DNA of 64,000 bases from Marinoscillum sp. (lineage in GTDB: Bacteria > Bacteroidota > Bacteroidia > Cytophagales > Cyclobacteriaceae), in the NCBI GenBank assembly GCA_024305105.1, contig JAMWZA010000005.1, forward strand, positions 1 to 64,000, in the 5' to 3' direction. Each line of letters starts with the position of its first letter. The stretch's first letter is position 1. Under the pieces are notes generated by a model, which saw nothing but the letters and a program-made list of their open reading frames with translations, was not told the DNA's origin and ran no database searches. A program made the translations under genes and the position numbers. Positions 30,133 through 40,768 of this stretch are shown here, piece by piece.

Positions 30133-30156
30133 ACCAGGAGGGCAAACCCTCCTGGT
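30133..30156 (-). terminator. Intrinsic-terminator-like hairpin between SGBP-2 and downstream GH32
   Basis: Minus transcript ACCAGGAGGG-TTTG-CCCTCCTGGT followed by TTTT: perfect 10-bp stem plus U-run. Confidence 0.75.
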
Positions 30157-30170
30157 CGGATTGAAAAATC

Positions 30171-31433
30171 TTACTTTTCTAACAAATAGTTGATTGCGTT
30201 GACGGTCATGGTGGCATTATTGGAGACAAAGGCATTCTCAGCTCCATTTTGCTCCCACTCGTATGCAGCAGCTCCAAACACGATGATCGATCCTTCGTCA
30301 GGCGCTGATGAACGAGCATGCAACTCCACCACTGCACCACAGCAAAGATCCACCACATGTCCCCAAGTACCGAGCAGTGTAGCTTCCATGGCTGCTTCCC
30401 ATTTATCAGCTTTGTCAAATGCATCCACATGATCAGTGATCGGTGCGGCATTGATATCCCACATAGAGTTGTGGTCTTCTTTATAACCAGCCGAAATCAT
30501 AGGGATGATCGGGTGATTGTAGGTAGTACCCTCTGTTGGGTTGGCTACATCACTGGTTTCACATCCTGCAAGTACCGGATGGCTCAATCTGTTCCAATCA
30601 TCAGTAGAGACCGTTTCCAGATTATTCACATTCAGATTGGCATTGATGCCCCATTGGTCTGCATTCTCAAAACCATCACCACTTCCATAAATCCTTGGCG
30701 CCCAGCCATTCTCTTCATAGGCTTTGCCATTGTCATCGGGGATTCTGCCAAGCTGATTGAGGTACTGCGTGCCATGACCTGCCAACACGAAGCTTCCTCC
30801 ATCAGCATGCCAATCTTGAAATGCTCTAACCACAGAAGCAGCTTGTGCCGATGAAGGAATACATTCCAAAAGTCCTGGGTTGTTCCCTGGATCAGAATCT
30901 TGATAGTAAACGACTACTTCAATGTATTGTAGTGCATCACTGTTGATACTTGAAAAAGGAATGTATTCAAGATCTTCGCCAAACTCGCCAGATAGGTACT
31001 CATAGGCTGTTGACATGTCTCTTTCCGTTATACTCCCCGGTGCGTTGGCATCACCTACAAAGGCAATTGATGCAGCAAATTCAGATGTTACTGAAACCTC
31101 AAATGACATCTCTTCTGTTCCATTAGAGATTGTGTAAACAACTGCTCCTGAAGTAAAGTCCTGAGCAGCGCCAGTTTCAGGTGTCACTGTAACACCCTCT
31201 GGCAAGGTGACATCAATGGTTACAGCTGAAAGGTCTGTTCGAGGAGCAAAAGGCTGAAAAACGACCGTTTGTGCCTCAACATCTACAACGCCAGTTCGTG
31301 TAACATCCCCGACTGTAGCGGTAATTGTCGTGATTTCGAGACTTGGTGCAGGATCCTCTCCTCCGTCGCCACAGGATATAAGTATCCCGGTAGCGATGAC
31401 AGCCATCGCTAAAAGTAAAATAGACTTCTTCAT
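30171..31433 (-). CDS. Surface glycan-binding lipoprotein, DUF4960-like (second copy)
   Basis: Lipobox GILISCGDGGED, Ig-like N-terminal domain, same position relative to SusD as 4930-6201. Confidence 0.7.
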   Translation of the reverse strand: MKKSILLLAMAVIATGILISCGDGGEDPAPSLEITTITATVGDVTRTGVVDVEAQTVVFQPFAPRTDLSAVTIDVTLPEGVTVTPETGAAQDFTSGAVVYTISNGTEEMSFEVSVTSEFAASIAFVGDANAPGSITERDMSTAYEYLSGEFGEDLEYIPFSSINSDALQYIEVVVYYQDSDPGNNPGLLECIPSSAQAASVVRAFQDWHADGGSFVLAGHGTQYLNQLGRIPDDNGKAYEENGWAPRIYGSGDGFENADQWGINANLNVNNLETVSTDDWNRLSHPVLAGCETSDVANPTEGTTYNHPIIPMISAGYKEDHNSMWDINAAPITDHVDAFDKADKWEAAMEATLLGTWGHVVDLCCGAVVELHARSSAPDEGSIIVFGAAAYEWEQNGAENAFVSNNATMTVNAINYLLEK

Positions 31434-31481
31434 AATTATTTGGTTTAGAAAATTGATTGTTTATTGAAAAAACTAATTGAT

Positions 31482-33146
31482 TTAATAGCCATAATTCTGT
31501 TCATAAAGCCCTGGATTTTTATCCAGTTCGGCCTGTGGGATTGGCATGTACTCATGAGTTCCCTCTTCGAAGGTCACGCCTTCCAAATAGGAAGTCACTG
31601 TGAACTCATCTGTCAAATAAGACTGTATCGTTTGACCGGTAATTCCCCACCTATTCAGGTCAAACAGCCGATGACCTTCCATAGCAAGTTCAAGCCTTCT
31701 TTCTCTTCTGAGGGCTGCACGTGCGTAATTTTGTGTCCAATCTGTCGTCGGATATGGCTCGATGTTGTAATTCGCTGCTGTAGATATTCCGTCCAATGTT
31801 CGCACATATGTACTGTTCTTAGCTCGGTTCCGCACTTGATTTATTAATATCCGACCTTCATCAATATCTATGTTACCTTCGATCAGTGCTTCTGCTTTCC
31901 AGAGCAGTACCTCTGCGTATCTAATGATGCAAAAGTTAAGTCCAGACGCTGCCCAAGGCAGGCCATCATGCATTCTTGGATCATTTGAATCAATTACATG
32001 TTTCTTTGATGAATAATTGTATGGATAATCATCGCTACGTCCCCATTCCGCGAATGTGTAAAGTCCACTCTGCTTCCAGGGAATATTGTTTCTACCCACT
32101 GAAAAATCTACTCTAGGATCAACTGGCTCAAGATAAGAAGCTCCTGTAGCGTGAGGTGGGCTATCAAAGCCATCAAACACCGGTAAACCATTGGCATCTG
32201 TCTTAAAGGCATTCACAAGATTTTGACTTGCCAAATAAAAATCATCTCCTCCTGGATAGGCATTGCTATAGGTTACATTTAGAATATTACCAATGTTATG
32301 ACCTAGATCTGGGTTTTCTGTGAAAGCAAACTGAACCGTAAATACCATTTCACGTCCATTTTCTTCATCAAGTCCTGCAAGATCTTCGAACTCATCAACC
32401 AAGCCATATTCACCTGAGTTAATTATCACATCTGCAAAGTGTATCACCTCACTCCATTTTTCTTCTTCAATGAGAATCTTACACATGTAAGCCGCAGCAG
32501 TATACTTATTCACACGCCCGATCTCTTGTTGGGAGGTAGGAAGGTTGTCAAAGGCAAACTGTATATCCGCTTCAATCAATTCCAATATTTCTGATTTAGT
32601 ATAGTCAGTGTTAGAGGCTTCAGAGCCCAGTACGTTTTCATCCAACCATGGAATCTTATTGAAGTTTCTCAGTAAATCGAAATGAAAATGTGCACGAAGA
32701 AATCGCATCTCTGCCATTCTAGTTCGCGATGGATAATTAGGGTTCTCATATTCCTGCAGGTTGCTGATTGCTACATTGCATCTGGCAATTGCCCAGGTGA
32801 GATTAAGCCACTTATTAAATGCCAGATCATTGGTCGGGTTGAGTACATACGTTTCAGCCTGATGAACTGGTACCTGATCCACAATACCGCCACCACCCTT
32901 ATAAGCATCATCAGACCGAACATCTGCGATCCAATTGGTCGTCGGTCCCTGGAAAGTAACATGATGCAGATCGATAAATCGTGCTGTCAGAGATGAGTAG
33001 GCAGCAGTAATCAGATTATCCATGATCTGAGCATCTACCTCCACCCCTTCAGCTAAAGCCCCCTGAGGTACCTGGTCTAATACTTCATCCTTACACGACG
33101 GTAGCAGGATGATTAAAGTGGTTATTACTGTAAGTATCTTTTTCAT
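31482..33146 (-). CDS. SusD/RagB-family lipoprotein
   Basis: LIILLPSCKDEVLDQVPQG; ARAALRRERRLELAMEGHRLFDLNRWG; EYMPIPQAEL. Confidence 0.95.
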   Translation of the reverse strand: MKKILTVITTLIILLPSCKDEVLDQVPQGALAEGVEVDAQIMDNLITAAYSSLTARFIDLHHVTFQGPTTNWIADVRSDDAYKGGGGIVDQVPVHQAETYVLNPTNDLAFNKWLNLTWAIARCNVAISNLQEYENPNYPSRTRMAEMRFLRAHFHFDLLRNFNKIPWLDENVLGSEASNTDYTKSEILELIEADIQFAFDNLPTSQQEIGRVNKYTAAAYMCKILIEEEKWSEVIHFADVIINSGEYGLVDEFEDLAGLDEENGREMVFTVQFAFTENPDLGHNIGNILNVTYSNAYPGGDDFYLASQNLVNAFKTDANGLPVFDGFDSPPHATGASYLEPVDPRVDFSVGRNNIPWKQSGLYTFAEWGRSDDYPYNYSSKKHVIDSNDPRMHDGLPWAASGLNFCIIRYAEVLLWKAEALIEGNIDIDEGRILINQVRNRAKNSTYVRTLDGISTAANYNIEPYPTTDWTQNYARAALRRERRLELAMEGHRLFDLNRWGITGQTIQSYLTDEFTVTSYLEGVTFEEGTHEYMPIPQAELDKNPGLYEQNYGY

Positions 33147-33157
33147 CTGTCTTTGGA

Positions 33158-36100
33158 TTAAAGTTTTAGGTTAAGTCCTAGAATGAAGGTTCTTGGCAAA
33201 GGGTATACACCTCCATCAAAACCTCCCGGAACCTCAGGATCAATACCTGAATAATTGGTGATGGTGAAGGCATTTTGTACCTCTCCGTATAAGTTGACCT
33301 TAAAGCCATTAAGAATATCCGGATTGAATTCATATCCTAAACGTAAGGTTCTCATTTTTAAAAATGTCCCGTCTTCAACGAAGTAAGATGATGCACGGGA
33401 CTCGTCATTTCCTCTATCATCTAGTGTCAACATTGGAACCGTTGCAGTTGTATTTTCAGGAGACCATGCATCCAGAATGGCTCTTGTTCGATTGTATGTA
33501 CCAATCTGAGCAAATTCTGAGGTCACTCGCAAGCCATTAAACACATCTTGGCCGATTGAACTATAAAAAAACATATCAAGGGTGAAATTCTTGTACTTGA
33601 GCTGACTGTTCCACCCAAGAGTTACATCCGGATGAGGACTACCTATATAGGTTCTGTCTTCATCATTTATGATCGAATCTCCATTAATATCTGCATATCT
33701 AATTCTCCCGACAGCTTTACCGGTCTGATCTGCATGAGCCTCAACTTCTGCTGTGGATTGGAAAATACCTTCTGCAACCCACCCGTAGAATTCTCGCATT
33801 TCCCGGCCTTCGGCTATTCTACCACCATTGTCAAAGTAGCGTTCTCCTTCATAGCCTATTGGATAGCGATCATCCAGATCATCAACCATTGACTTATAGT
33901 GAGAAACCTGCAGGGAATTGGTCACTTTTAGAGACCCTTTATTCATGTAATGTGTAAGGTTAAGGTCGAAACCAGTGTTGGTTACTTGTGCTGAATTCAC
34001 ATAAGGAGCTGTCCCCTCACCGGTAGCAAGCGCCAATGGTGGATTGCTTATCAAGTCTGTAGTAACCTTTTTGTAAAGATCGAAACTGAAGTCAACTGAG
34101 CGATTGAACAAGCGAATGTCTGCTCCTACATTGTAACTTTTAGTTGCTTCCCATCGAAGGAATGGGTTACCTCTTGTTAGCACAACAAAACCTTGTTGAA
34201 CTGAGTTGTTGGTTGCTGCTAAATCGTAGTTTGCATTCAAATCATTCGGCCCATAAAAAGTAGACTGATTATGTAAGGTTCCTGTATTCTGGTTTCCCAA
34301 CTCTCCATAGCTAGCTCTTAACTTTAGATCATTCAAGACATTGTCACCCACCAAACTTCTAACGAAAGGTTCTTCTGTTAATCGCCATCCCAGCATGTAG
34401 GTCAGAAAATCTCCATCAGTAGCAAACCTTGATGTCATATCGTGACGGTACAGCACGGTACCTAAATACCTCCCTTTAAAAATATAATCTGCCCGGGCTA
34501 TTTCAGAGTAAAGCCCCCAATTGCTTCTCCCTCCTGACGCTACGCCTATATCATCTCCACTACTGATTGTTAAATAACTCGGAGTTTCTACTGTGTAACC
34601 CATTCTCGATGCTGCAAGGTCTCTATACTTGTATTGAATAGACTCGATACCGCCTATGACCTTCAAATCGTGATCTCCGGATTGAAATCCGTACTCGGCA
34701 AAGTTGTTCCATGTCAATGTAACTCCTCTACCGTATTTGTTGTAATAACTATTATTGTCGATTTGATATACACCTTCATGAAGACTTGATTCAAAGAAGT
34801 CGTCATAGTAATCACTGTAGTCCAATCCGAAATTCGTTCTAAGCTTGAAGCTGTGACTGGATGGCAAAACATCAAGCGCATCGAGAATACTCACCTCACC
34901 ATGAACATTTCCAAAGATTCTCCAACTTCGAGTGGTATTATTACCATTTCTATCCAATTGACTCACCGTATTTCTGATGTCTGGGAAGTCTCCAACCCGA
35001 CCTGCATAATCACCTTCCGTATCATAAACTGGTAGAGCAGGATGCTGTCGTACTACATCATTTGGTGCTCCTCCTACACCAACTCTTTCTGAATTTGAAA
35101 TACTAAGGTTTTCTCCCACTTTTAACCAATTGGTTAAGTTGTAATTTGAATTTAGTCTTGCAGTAATCCGGTTGAAATAAGAGGTCATAATGATCCCTTG
35201 TTCATTGAAATATGAAGCGCCAAACATGACACTTCCTCTATCATTGCCATTAGAGATATTTACATAGTACTGTTGGTTGTGACCATCTCGGTAAATCTCA
35301 TCTGCCCAGTTGGTTCCTTCTGGAGTATATAAATAGGATTGGTCTTTAGACGGGTCATCCTTATCTGGCTGATATAGCTGAGGATCAGCTGGAATCCCTG
35401 GCTTACCACCTAAATCAAAGTATCCGGTAAACGAAGGAGCACCATTTCTACTGTTCTGATAAGCTTCCCAATAAACTTCACCCCACTGTTCTGCGTCTAA
35501 TAAATCCAAATAGTTAGCTCGGGTTTGTTTGCTAAGAATGAGACCCGCGTCTACACTTAATTTTCCTTTTTTACCTGATTTAGTTGTAATCAAAATCACA
35601 CCTGCGGCCGCTCTTGCCCCATAAACTGACGCAGCAGCATCTTTCAGCACCTGTATAGACTCAATATCATTCCCATTGAGGTTATTTGGTGGCTCCTGGG
35701 ATGGTATTCCGTCAATCACATAAAGAGGAGTGTTATTTCCGAAAGTGGTGAAGCCCCTTACATTAACACTGGTACCAACACTTCCAGGCTCTCCTGTCTG
35801 AGTAAAGGTGACGCCAGCTACTCGTCCTTGTAATGCTTGCAATGGATTAGCATAGACTATTTTCCCAACTTCGTCCATATCAACAACACTTACAGAACCT
35901 ACCAGATCTTTCTTCTTTTTAGACGTGTACCCAACTACTACAACCTCTTCTAGCGACTTCATATCCATAGAAAGATTTACATCTATCTGAGTTTGGCCAT
36001 TCACAGGCATCTTCTTGGTATTATATCCAACAAATGAAAACATTAAAACAGCATCATTTTCGACTGTCAACTTATAGTCTCCATTCAAATCTGTGATTGT

Positions 36101-36265
36101 GCCGGTGGACGTACCATCTATGGTCACCGTAGCTCCAGGCAAGGACTCACCACTATCTGAGTCTGCTACTCTTCCGGTTATTGTCAGCTCCTGACCGTTC
36201 AGGTAAAATGAAGCTCCTAGAATCGGAACAAAGGCTAAAAAACGTTGTAAAAATATTTTCATCAT
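33158..36265 (-). CDS. SusC/RagA-family TonB-dependent transporter
   Basis: ITGRVADSDSGESLPGATVTIDGT, EVVVVGYTSKKKKDLVGSV, NVRGFTTFGNNTPLYVIDGIPS, SVYGARAAAGVILITTKSG. ATG at 36265 (MMKIF) preferred over ORF-track 36331, which overlaps the MFS gene. Confidence 0.96.
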   Translation of the reverse strand: MMKIFLQRFLAFVPILGASFYLNGQELTITGRVADSDSGESLPGATVTIDGTSTGTITDLNGDYKLTVENDAVLMFSFVGYNTKKMPVNGQTQIDVNLSMDMKSLEEVVVVGYTSKKKKDLVGSVSVVDMDEVGKIVYANPLQALQGRVAGVTFTQTGEPGSVGTSVNVRGFTTFGNNTPLYVIDGIPSQEPPNNLNGNDIESIQVLKDAAASVYGARAAAGVILITTKSGKKGKLSVDAGLILSKQTRANYLDLLDAEQWGEVYWEAYQNSRNGAPSFTGYFDLGGKPGIPADPQLYQPDKDDPSKDQSYLYTPEGTNWADEIYRDGHNQQYYVNISNGNDRGSVMFGASYFNEQGIIMTSYFNRITARLNSNYNLTNWLKVGENLSISNSERVGVGGAPNDVVRQHPALPVYDTEGDYAGRVGDFPDIRNTVSQLDRNGNNTTRSWRIFGNVHGEVSILDALDVLPSSHSFKLRTNFGLDYSDYYDDFFESSLHEGVYQIDNNSYYNKYGRGVTLTWNNFAEYGFQSGDHDLKVIGGIESIQYKYRDLAASRMGYTVETPSYLTISSGDDIGVASGGRSNWGLYSEIARADYIFKGRYLGTVLYRHDMTSRFATDGDFLTYMLGWRLTEEPFVRSLVGDNVLNDLKLRASYGELGNQNTGTLHNQSTFYGPNDLNANYDLAATNNSVQQGFVVLTRGNPFLRWEATKSYNVGADIRLFNRSVDFSFDLYKKVTTDLISNPPLALATGEGTAPYVNSAQVTNTGFDLNLTHYMNKGSLKVTNSLQVSHYKSMVDDLDDRYPIGYEGERYFDNGGRIAEGREMREFYGWVAEGIFQSTAEVEAHADQTGKAVGRIRYADINGDSIINDEDRTYIGSPHPDVTLGWNSQLKYKNFTLDMFFYSSIGQDVFNGLRVTSEFAQIGTYNRTRAILDAWSPENTTATVPMLTLDDRGNDESRASSYFVEDGTFLKMRTLRLGYEFNPDILNGFKVNLYGEVQNAFTITNYSGIDPEVPGGFDGGVYPLPRTFILGLNLKL

Positions 36266-36287
36266 AATATATGGTTTAGCTGCCAAC

Positions 36288-37670
36288 TTAGGCTGCATAG
36301 GTTGTTTCAATATTCTTTTTAGCAGCATCAACGGAGTGACGCTTTGATTTCATCAGTTTGGTTTGTAAGTCTTCTAGTGGAACTCCCTTCGTTTCTGGCA
36401 TGAGGAAAATGACAAAAAGCAACTGCATAACCATGAATCCAGCGAAAAGCCAGAATACGATCCATGGATCTAAACTATTGATCAAGACAGACCCAAACAA
36501 AGTAATTAACGCTGCAAAAATCCAGTGAACTCCAGATCCAAAGGCCTGCCCGTATGAGCGTACTTTATTAGGAAAAATCTCCGAAATGAACACCCATATA
36601 ACCGCTCCCTGACCTATGGCATGTGAGGCAATAAAGATCAAAATGAATACGAGCTTGAAATAGGCATTGGTGTCTAAATAAAACCCAATCCCTACCATTA
36701 CAAGACTTAAGATATAGCCAATTGATCCAATATACATCAGTTTTTTCCTACCCAACCGATCAATTAAAGAGACTCCGATCATGGTGAAAACCAGATTCAC
36801 AAAACCAATAAATATAGAACTGAAAAGAGAGTCTGCACTTCCAAATCCTGCTTTCAAAAGGATTTCTGGAGCATAGTACAAAATGAAATTAATTCCAGAC
36901 AATTGATTGAAAGCTGCTAGTAAAAACGCCAGAGTCAAAGGCCACTTATATCTGCTAGAGAATACTTTTGATGGTTCAGAGCTTGTTCTGCGTGAATCTG
37001 CAGTGATTTTATCTAAAACCGACTGAGCTTCTTCTGCATTCATATGCTGTAACAGGATCTGTTTTGCTCCAAAAGTATCTCTCTTGTGAAGGAGCACCCA
37101 TCTAGGGCTCCGCGGAACACCTAACATTAAAAGTATATAAACAACCGCCGGAACAGCTTCTACACCCAACATCCATCGCCAGTCATTATCTCCACCAAAG
37201 CCTTGAAGAAGGTAATTGGATATAAAAGCAATCAATATCCCGAGAACAATGTTGAATTGGTATAATGAAACAAGTCTCCCTCTATCTGATGGAGCGGCTA
37301 TTTCAGATGTATATGTTGGAGCGGCTATTGATGATATGCCAACTCCAAGTCCACCAATAAATCGGAAAAAAGAAAAAAGATAAGGATCTGTGGCAAGAGC
37401 AGAACCAATAGCTGAGGTTAAATACAAAACACCTACCCAGTAAAGCGTGGTTCTGCGGCCCAAAAGATCCGTAGGGTAACCTCCAAACAAAGCTCCAACC
37501 ACAGTGCCCCAAAGAGCCATAGACATGATGAAAGTCCCGTGAAACCATTCACTGGTATTCCATAGTTCTTTTATGGGAAGGTTAGCCCCAGATATTACCA
37601 CTGTATCAAAACCAAATAGAAAGCCCGCCAGGCCAACAACAATGGAATAATATAGTATGCGTCTATTCAT
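36288..37670 (-). CDS. MFS sugar porter (second copy)
   Basis: GFLFGFDTVVISGAN, PTDLLGRRTTLYW, PRSPRWVLL, PETKGVPLEDLQ. Confidence 0.92.
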   Translation of the reverse strand: MNRRILYYSIVVGLAGFLFGFDTVVISGANLPIKELWNTSEWFHGTFIMSMALWGTVVGALFGGYPTDLLGRRTTLYWVGVLYLTSAIGSALATDPYLFSFFRFIGGLGVGISSIAAPTYTSEIAAPSDRGRLVSLYQFNIVLGILIAFISNYLLQGFGGDNDWRWMLGVEAVPAVVYILLMLGVPRSPRWVLLHKRDTFGAKQILLQHMNAEEAQSVLDKITADSRRTSSEPSKVFSSRYKWPLTLAFLLAAFNQLSGINFILYYAPEILLKAGFGSADSLFSSIFIGFVNLVFTMIGVSLIDRLGRKKLMYIGSIGYILSLVMVGIGFYLDTNAYFKLVFILIFIASHAIGQGAVIWVFISEIFPNKVRSYGQAFGSGVHWIFAALITLFGSVLINSLDPWIVFWLFAGFMVMQLLFVIFLMPETKGVPLEDLQTKLMKSKRHSVDAAKKNIETTYAA

Positions 37671-37874
37671 AATTCATGAAAACTTTAGCTCCAAGTTATG
37701 AGTAGTTCAGCATCACATTTTACAATGACGTACCAATAATTTGCGATTTTGATTGAATAAGGGTTATATCAATGAAATAAACGTTTTTAGGCACGTATTA
37801 TCTTGGTCGCTTTTATAATTTTAGCAATTGCACTTTTAATTATGTGCGCATGTTTCAAAAATGTAACAGGTTCG

Positions 37875-40559
37875 CTACAATTGGGATTTAAATTCTGAAG
37901 GGCTTATCCCAAATTGATTTTTGAAAGCTGTTGAAAAATAAGACGGGGTAGAGTAACCCACAGCATGGGCAATTTCGGAAATCGTATATTCATCTTGTAG
38001 AATGAGGTGCTTTGCTTTCTTTAATCTTACACTAGTGATATAATCATTCACGCTGTATCCCAATAGTGCCTTCACTTTTCTGTAAAGTTGCATCCGTGAT
38101 AACCCCATTTCTTTACCTAACTCATTGACACCAAAATCTGGATTAGACAAATTCTGCTCAACCAATGCAGTAAATTCACTAACAAATCGTTTATCAATCT
38201 TGGAGCCTGAATTTGTTTTTTGCTCTATCGGCAATTCATGTAAATAGTGTTCCCTTAACTTCTGTCTATTGGCCAACAAGGTGTTTATTCGTTCTAAAAG
38301 AAGAGCCATGTCAAATGGCTTAGTGATGTAATCATCTGCCCCCATTTTTATTCCTTTCAATTTCTCCTTTTGATCAGATTTAGCTGTTAGAATAATAATG
38401 GGAATATGAGATGTTCTTAAATCTTCTTTTAAGGCGCTAATAATCTCAAACCCGCTTTCATTATTTAACATAAGATCACAAATGATGAGATCTGGCACCT
38501 CATCTTTGGCTATTTCTAGACCTTCAGATACATTAGAAGCTCCCCTGACCTGATGGTTAAGATTTATTTTTCGTTGCAGGAAAGCTCTTAGCTCTTCATT
38601 GTCTTCAATAATAAGAACATTTGATCCATCAGGAGTTGGTTTTTCATTTTCGTCATGGGATTCCAAATCATCAAAAAACGAGTCTGTCGTCCGCTCATAA
38701 ATGGCTCTCTCTGAGACAATACTTGAAGCATTGAAATGTTGATTGCCTTTTTTCAGCAAGATATCAAAGCGCGTACCTCTTCCCAGCACACTTTCAACCT
38801 TGATAATACCCTGGTGTAACTCAACAATTTCTTTAGACAGGGAAAGTCCTATTCCAGTACCCAAACTCCGGTGTTGATCTCCTTGATAGAATCTATCAAA
38901 AATATGTACCACCTGTTCTTCATTCATTCCGGTACCAGAATCCTCCACAGATATTTTAACCTGATCATTGAAATTGTCCTTTTCCACTCTTACATAAATT
39001 TCCCCTCCCTCCCGGGTGAATTTGAAGGCATTCGACAAAAGGTTGAAAAAAACCTTATCCATCATGCTGGCATCAAACCAAAGCTTCGAATCATCCTCAT
39101 CATAAATTAGCTTTATGGCAACTCCTTTGTTTTTAGCCAACTTTTCAAATGAATACAGGATCTCTTCAAGAAATGGAATCAATTCGTGCTCACCTATCCT
39201 CAGGCTCATACTCGCACTGTCTATTTTCCGAAAATCCATGATTTGATTAACTAACCTTAGGAGCCTCATGGTATTTCTCTTGACAAGATTCAGGTCTCGT
39301 TTAAAAGCACCTGTATCTTTACTATTGAGCATTTCTTCTATAGGTGCCTTGATCAAAGTTAAAGGGGTCCGAAATTCATGTGAAATATTAGTGAAAAACC
39401 GAAACTTGGCCTGGGTGGCTTCTTCAGCTTTACTAGCATATTCCGTGATTTGATCATTCTTCAGCTGCAGTTCTTTATTAATGCGTCTTTTCTCAGTCAA
39501 TGATTTAAGCACAAAAGCAGTCATAATGATGGAAAGTATCATAGTGGCAGCAAAAAGGTACGTTAACGTACGTTGGGTTTTAAACACTCTTTGGATGACT
39601 CCTAGTTTATCTGCCAAACTAAGAATATCCGATTGTTGCTTAAGAATTTTTCTTGCCTGAGTTTGAATAATTGCGACATTGGTGGAATCAATCACCAATG
39701 TTTGTAATGTATTCTCTTTATCGTATTTCTCTCCATTGAGAATTTTGGATGCCACATCTATGGCCACATCACCTCCGGTAGGATAGAGTATGGTAGCAGT
39801 CAGGATTCCCCGCTCTACCAGATCCAGCCCATTCCCTTCACCTGGAAGAGCGTCAATTCCGATGAAAAAAGAATTTTCAGTACTTACACCTTCTTCTTTT
39901 GCCACATCTACCGCAAACTTGGCTGCTACGTCTGTTGGTGCAAACACCGCCTGATATTCATTGGAACCTATCATTTGACGGTACTTTTCTTCTCCTTTGG
40001 CAATCGCTTTAACTGAATCTACTTCCAGTGAAGGGTATTGTTCTATTACCGATCTAAATCCTTGATGACGATCTGCAAATGCAGTTATTCTGAGGCTTTC
40101 ATAAATCTCAAGCACTCTACCTTTACCTTGTAACAATCTAACCAGATATTTACCCCCTTCTGAACCAATCAATTGATTGTCGGCTCCAATGTAGGCGGTG
40201 TATTTATTGGATGGAATACGTCTATCTAAGATAATCACGGGAATTCCCTGATCATAAATAGATTCGATTATTGGAGTCAGCGGAGCGGCTTCATTAGGTG
40301 AGACAATCAATAAGTCGATTCCCAATTCAACCATCTCTAATATTTGAGTTATTTGAGTGCTAGTTTTGGTATCTGCGTCCCTAAAAATTAACTCAATGTC
40401 TTCATGAAAGATCAACTGGCGCTGCATCTCGTTATACATGGTTTTTCGCCATTCATCTGCCATCAAAGGTTGAGAGAAACCAATTTTGTAATTCGTTTGC
40501 TGTCCTATTAATGACTTCCAAGAGAGAATGAGAAAGAAAATAAATATTAACCTCTGCAT
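37875..40559 (-). CDS. Hybrid two-component system regulator, HTCS-2
   Basis: Periplasmic-binding sensor (YKIGFSQPLMADEWRKTMYNEMQRQ…LLIVSPNEAAPLTP), FFTNISHEFRTPLTLIKAP, GIGLSLSKEIVELH, REC IIEDNEELRAFLQ, AraC HTH ISEIAHAVGYSTPSYFSTAFKNQFGISPSEF. Confidence 0.95.
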   Translation of the reverse strand: MQRLIFIFFLILSWKSLIGQQTNYKIGFSQPLMADEWRKTMYNEMQRQLIFHEDIELIFRDADTKTSTQITQILEMVELGIDLLIVSPNEAAPLTPIIESIYDQGIPVIILDRRIPSNKYTAYIGADNQLIGSEGGKYLVRLLQGKGRVLEIYESLRITAFADRHQGFRSVIEQYPSLEVDSVKAIAKGEEKYRQMIGSNEYQAVFAPTDVAAKFAVDVAKEEGVSTENSFFIGIDALPGEGNGLDLVERGILTATILYPTGGDVAIDVASKILNGEKYDKENTLQTLVIDSTNVAIIQTQARKILKQQSDILSLADKLGVIQRVFKTQRTLTYLFAATMILSIIMTAFVLKSLTEKRRINKELQLKNDQITEYASKAEEATQAKFRFFTNISHEFRTPLTLIKAPIEEMLNSKDTGAFKRDLNLVKRNTMRLLRLVNQIMDFRKIDSASMSLRIGEHELIPFLEEILYSFEKLAKNKGVAIKLIYDEDDSKLWFDASMMDKVFFNLLSNAFKFTREGGEIYVRVEKDNFNDQVKISVEDSGTGMNEEQVVHIFDRFYQGDQHRSLGTGIGLSLSKEIVELHQGIIKVESVLGRGTRFDILLKKGNQHFNASSIVSERAIYERTTDSFFDDLESHDENEKPTPDGSNVLIIEDNEELRAFLQRKINLNHQVRGASNVSEGLEIAKDEVPDLIICDLMLNNESGFEIISALKEDLRTSHIPIIILTAKSDQKEKLKGIKMGADDYITKPFDMALLLERINTLLANRQKLREHYLHELPIEQKTNSGSKIDKRFVSEFTALVEQNLSNPDFGVNELGKEMGLSRMQLYRKVKALLGYSVNDYITSVRLKKAKHLILQDEYTISEIAHAVGYSTPSYFSTAFKNQFGISPSEFKSQL

Positions 40560-40768
40560 GGCTTAAATTTTATAACATGCAAATTACTGAGAGATGATCT
40601 AATTATAGGAACTTTCTAGTTTAAGCTCATAAGGCCACCTATCCAGTGGATGCCAGTCGGAAACGTTTGCCAAGACGTCACCAGCTTATCTCAAGAGCTA
40701 GTAGCAAAGGGCTGTACTGGATATCAAGCTTTATTAACATAAGACACCCTACCCACGCTCCAATATTG

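Noticed and set aside
36266-36331. N-terminal extension of SusC-2 (MMLLKRILKQPMQPKLAAKPYI)
   Set aside because: It overlaps the 3' end of the MFS-2 gene; the MMKIF start at 36265 gives a normal signal peptide.
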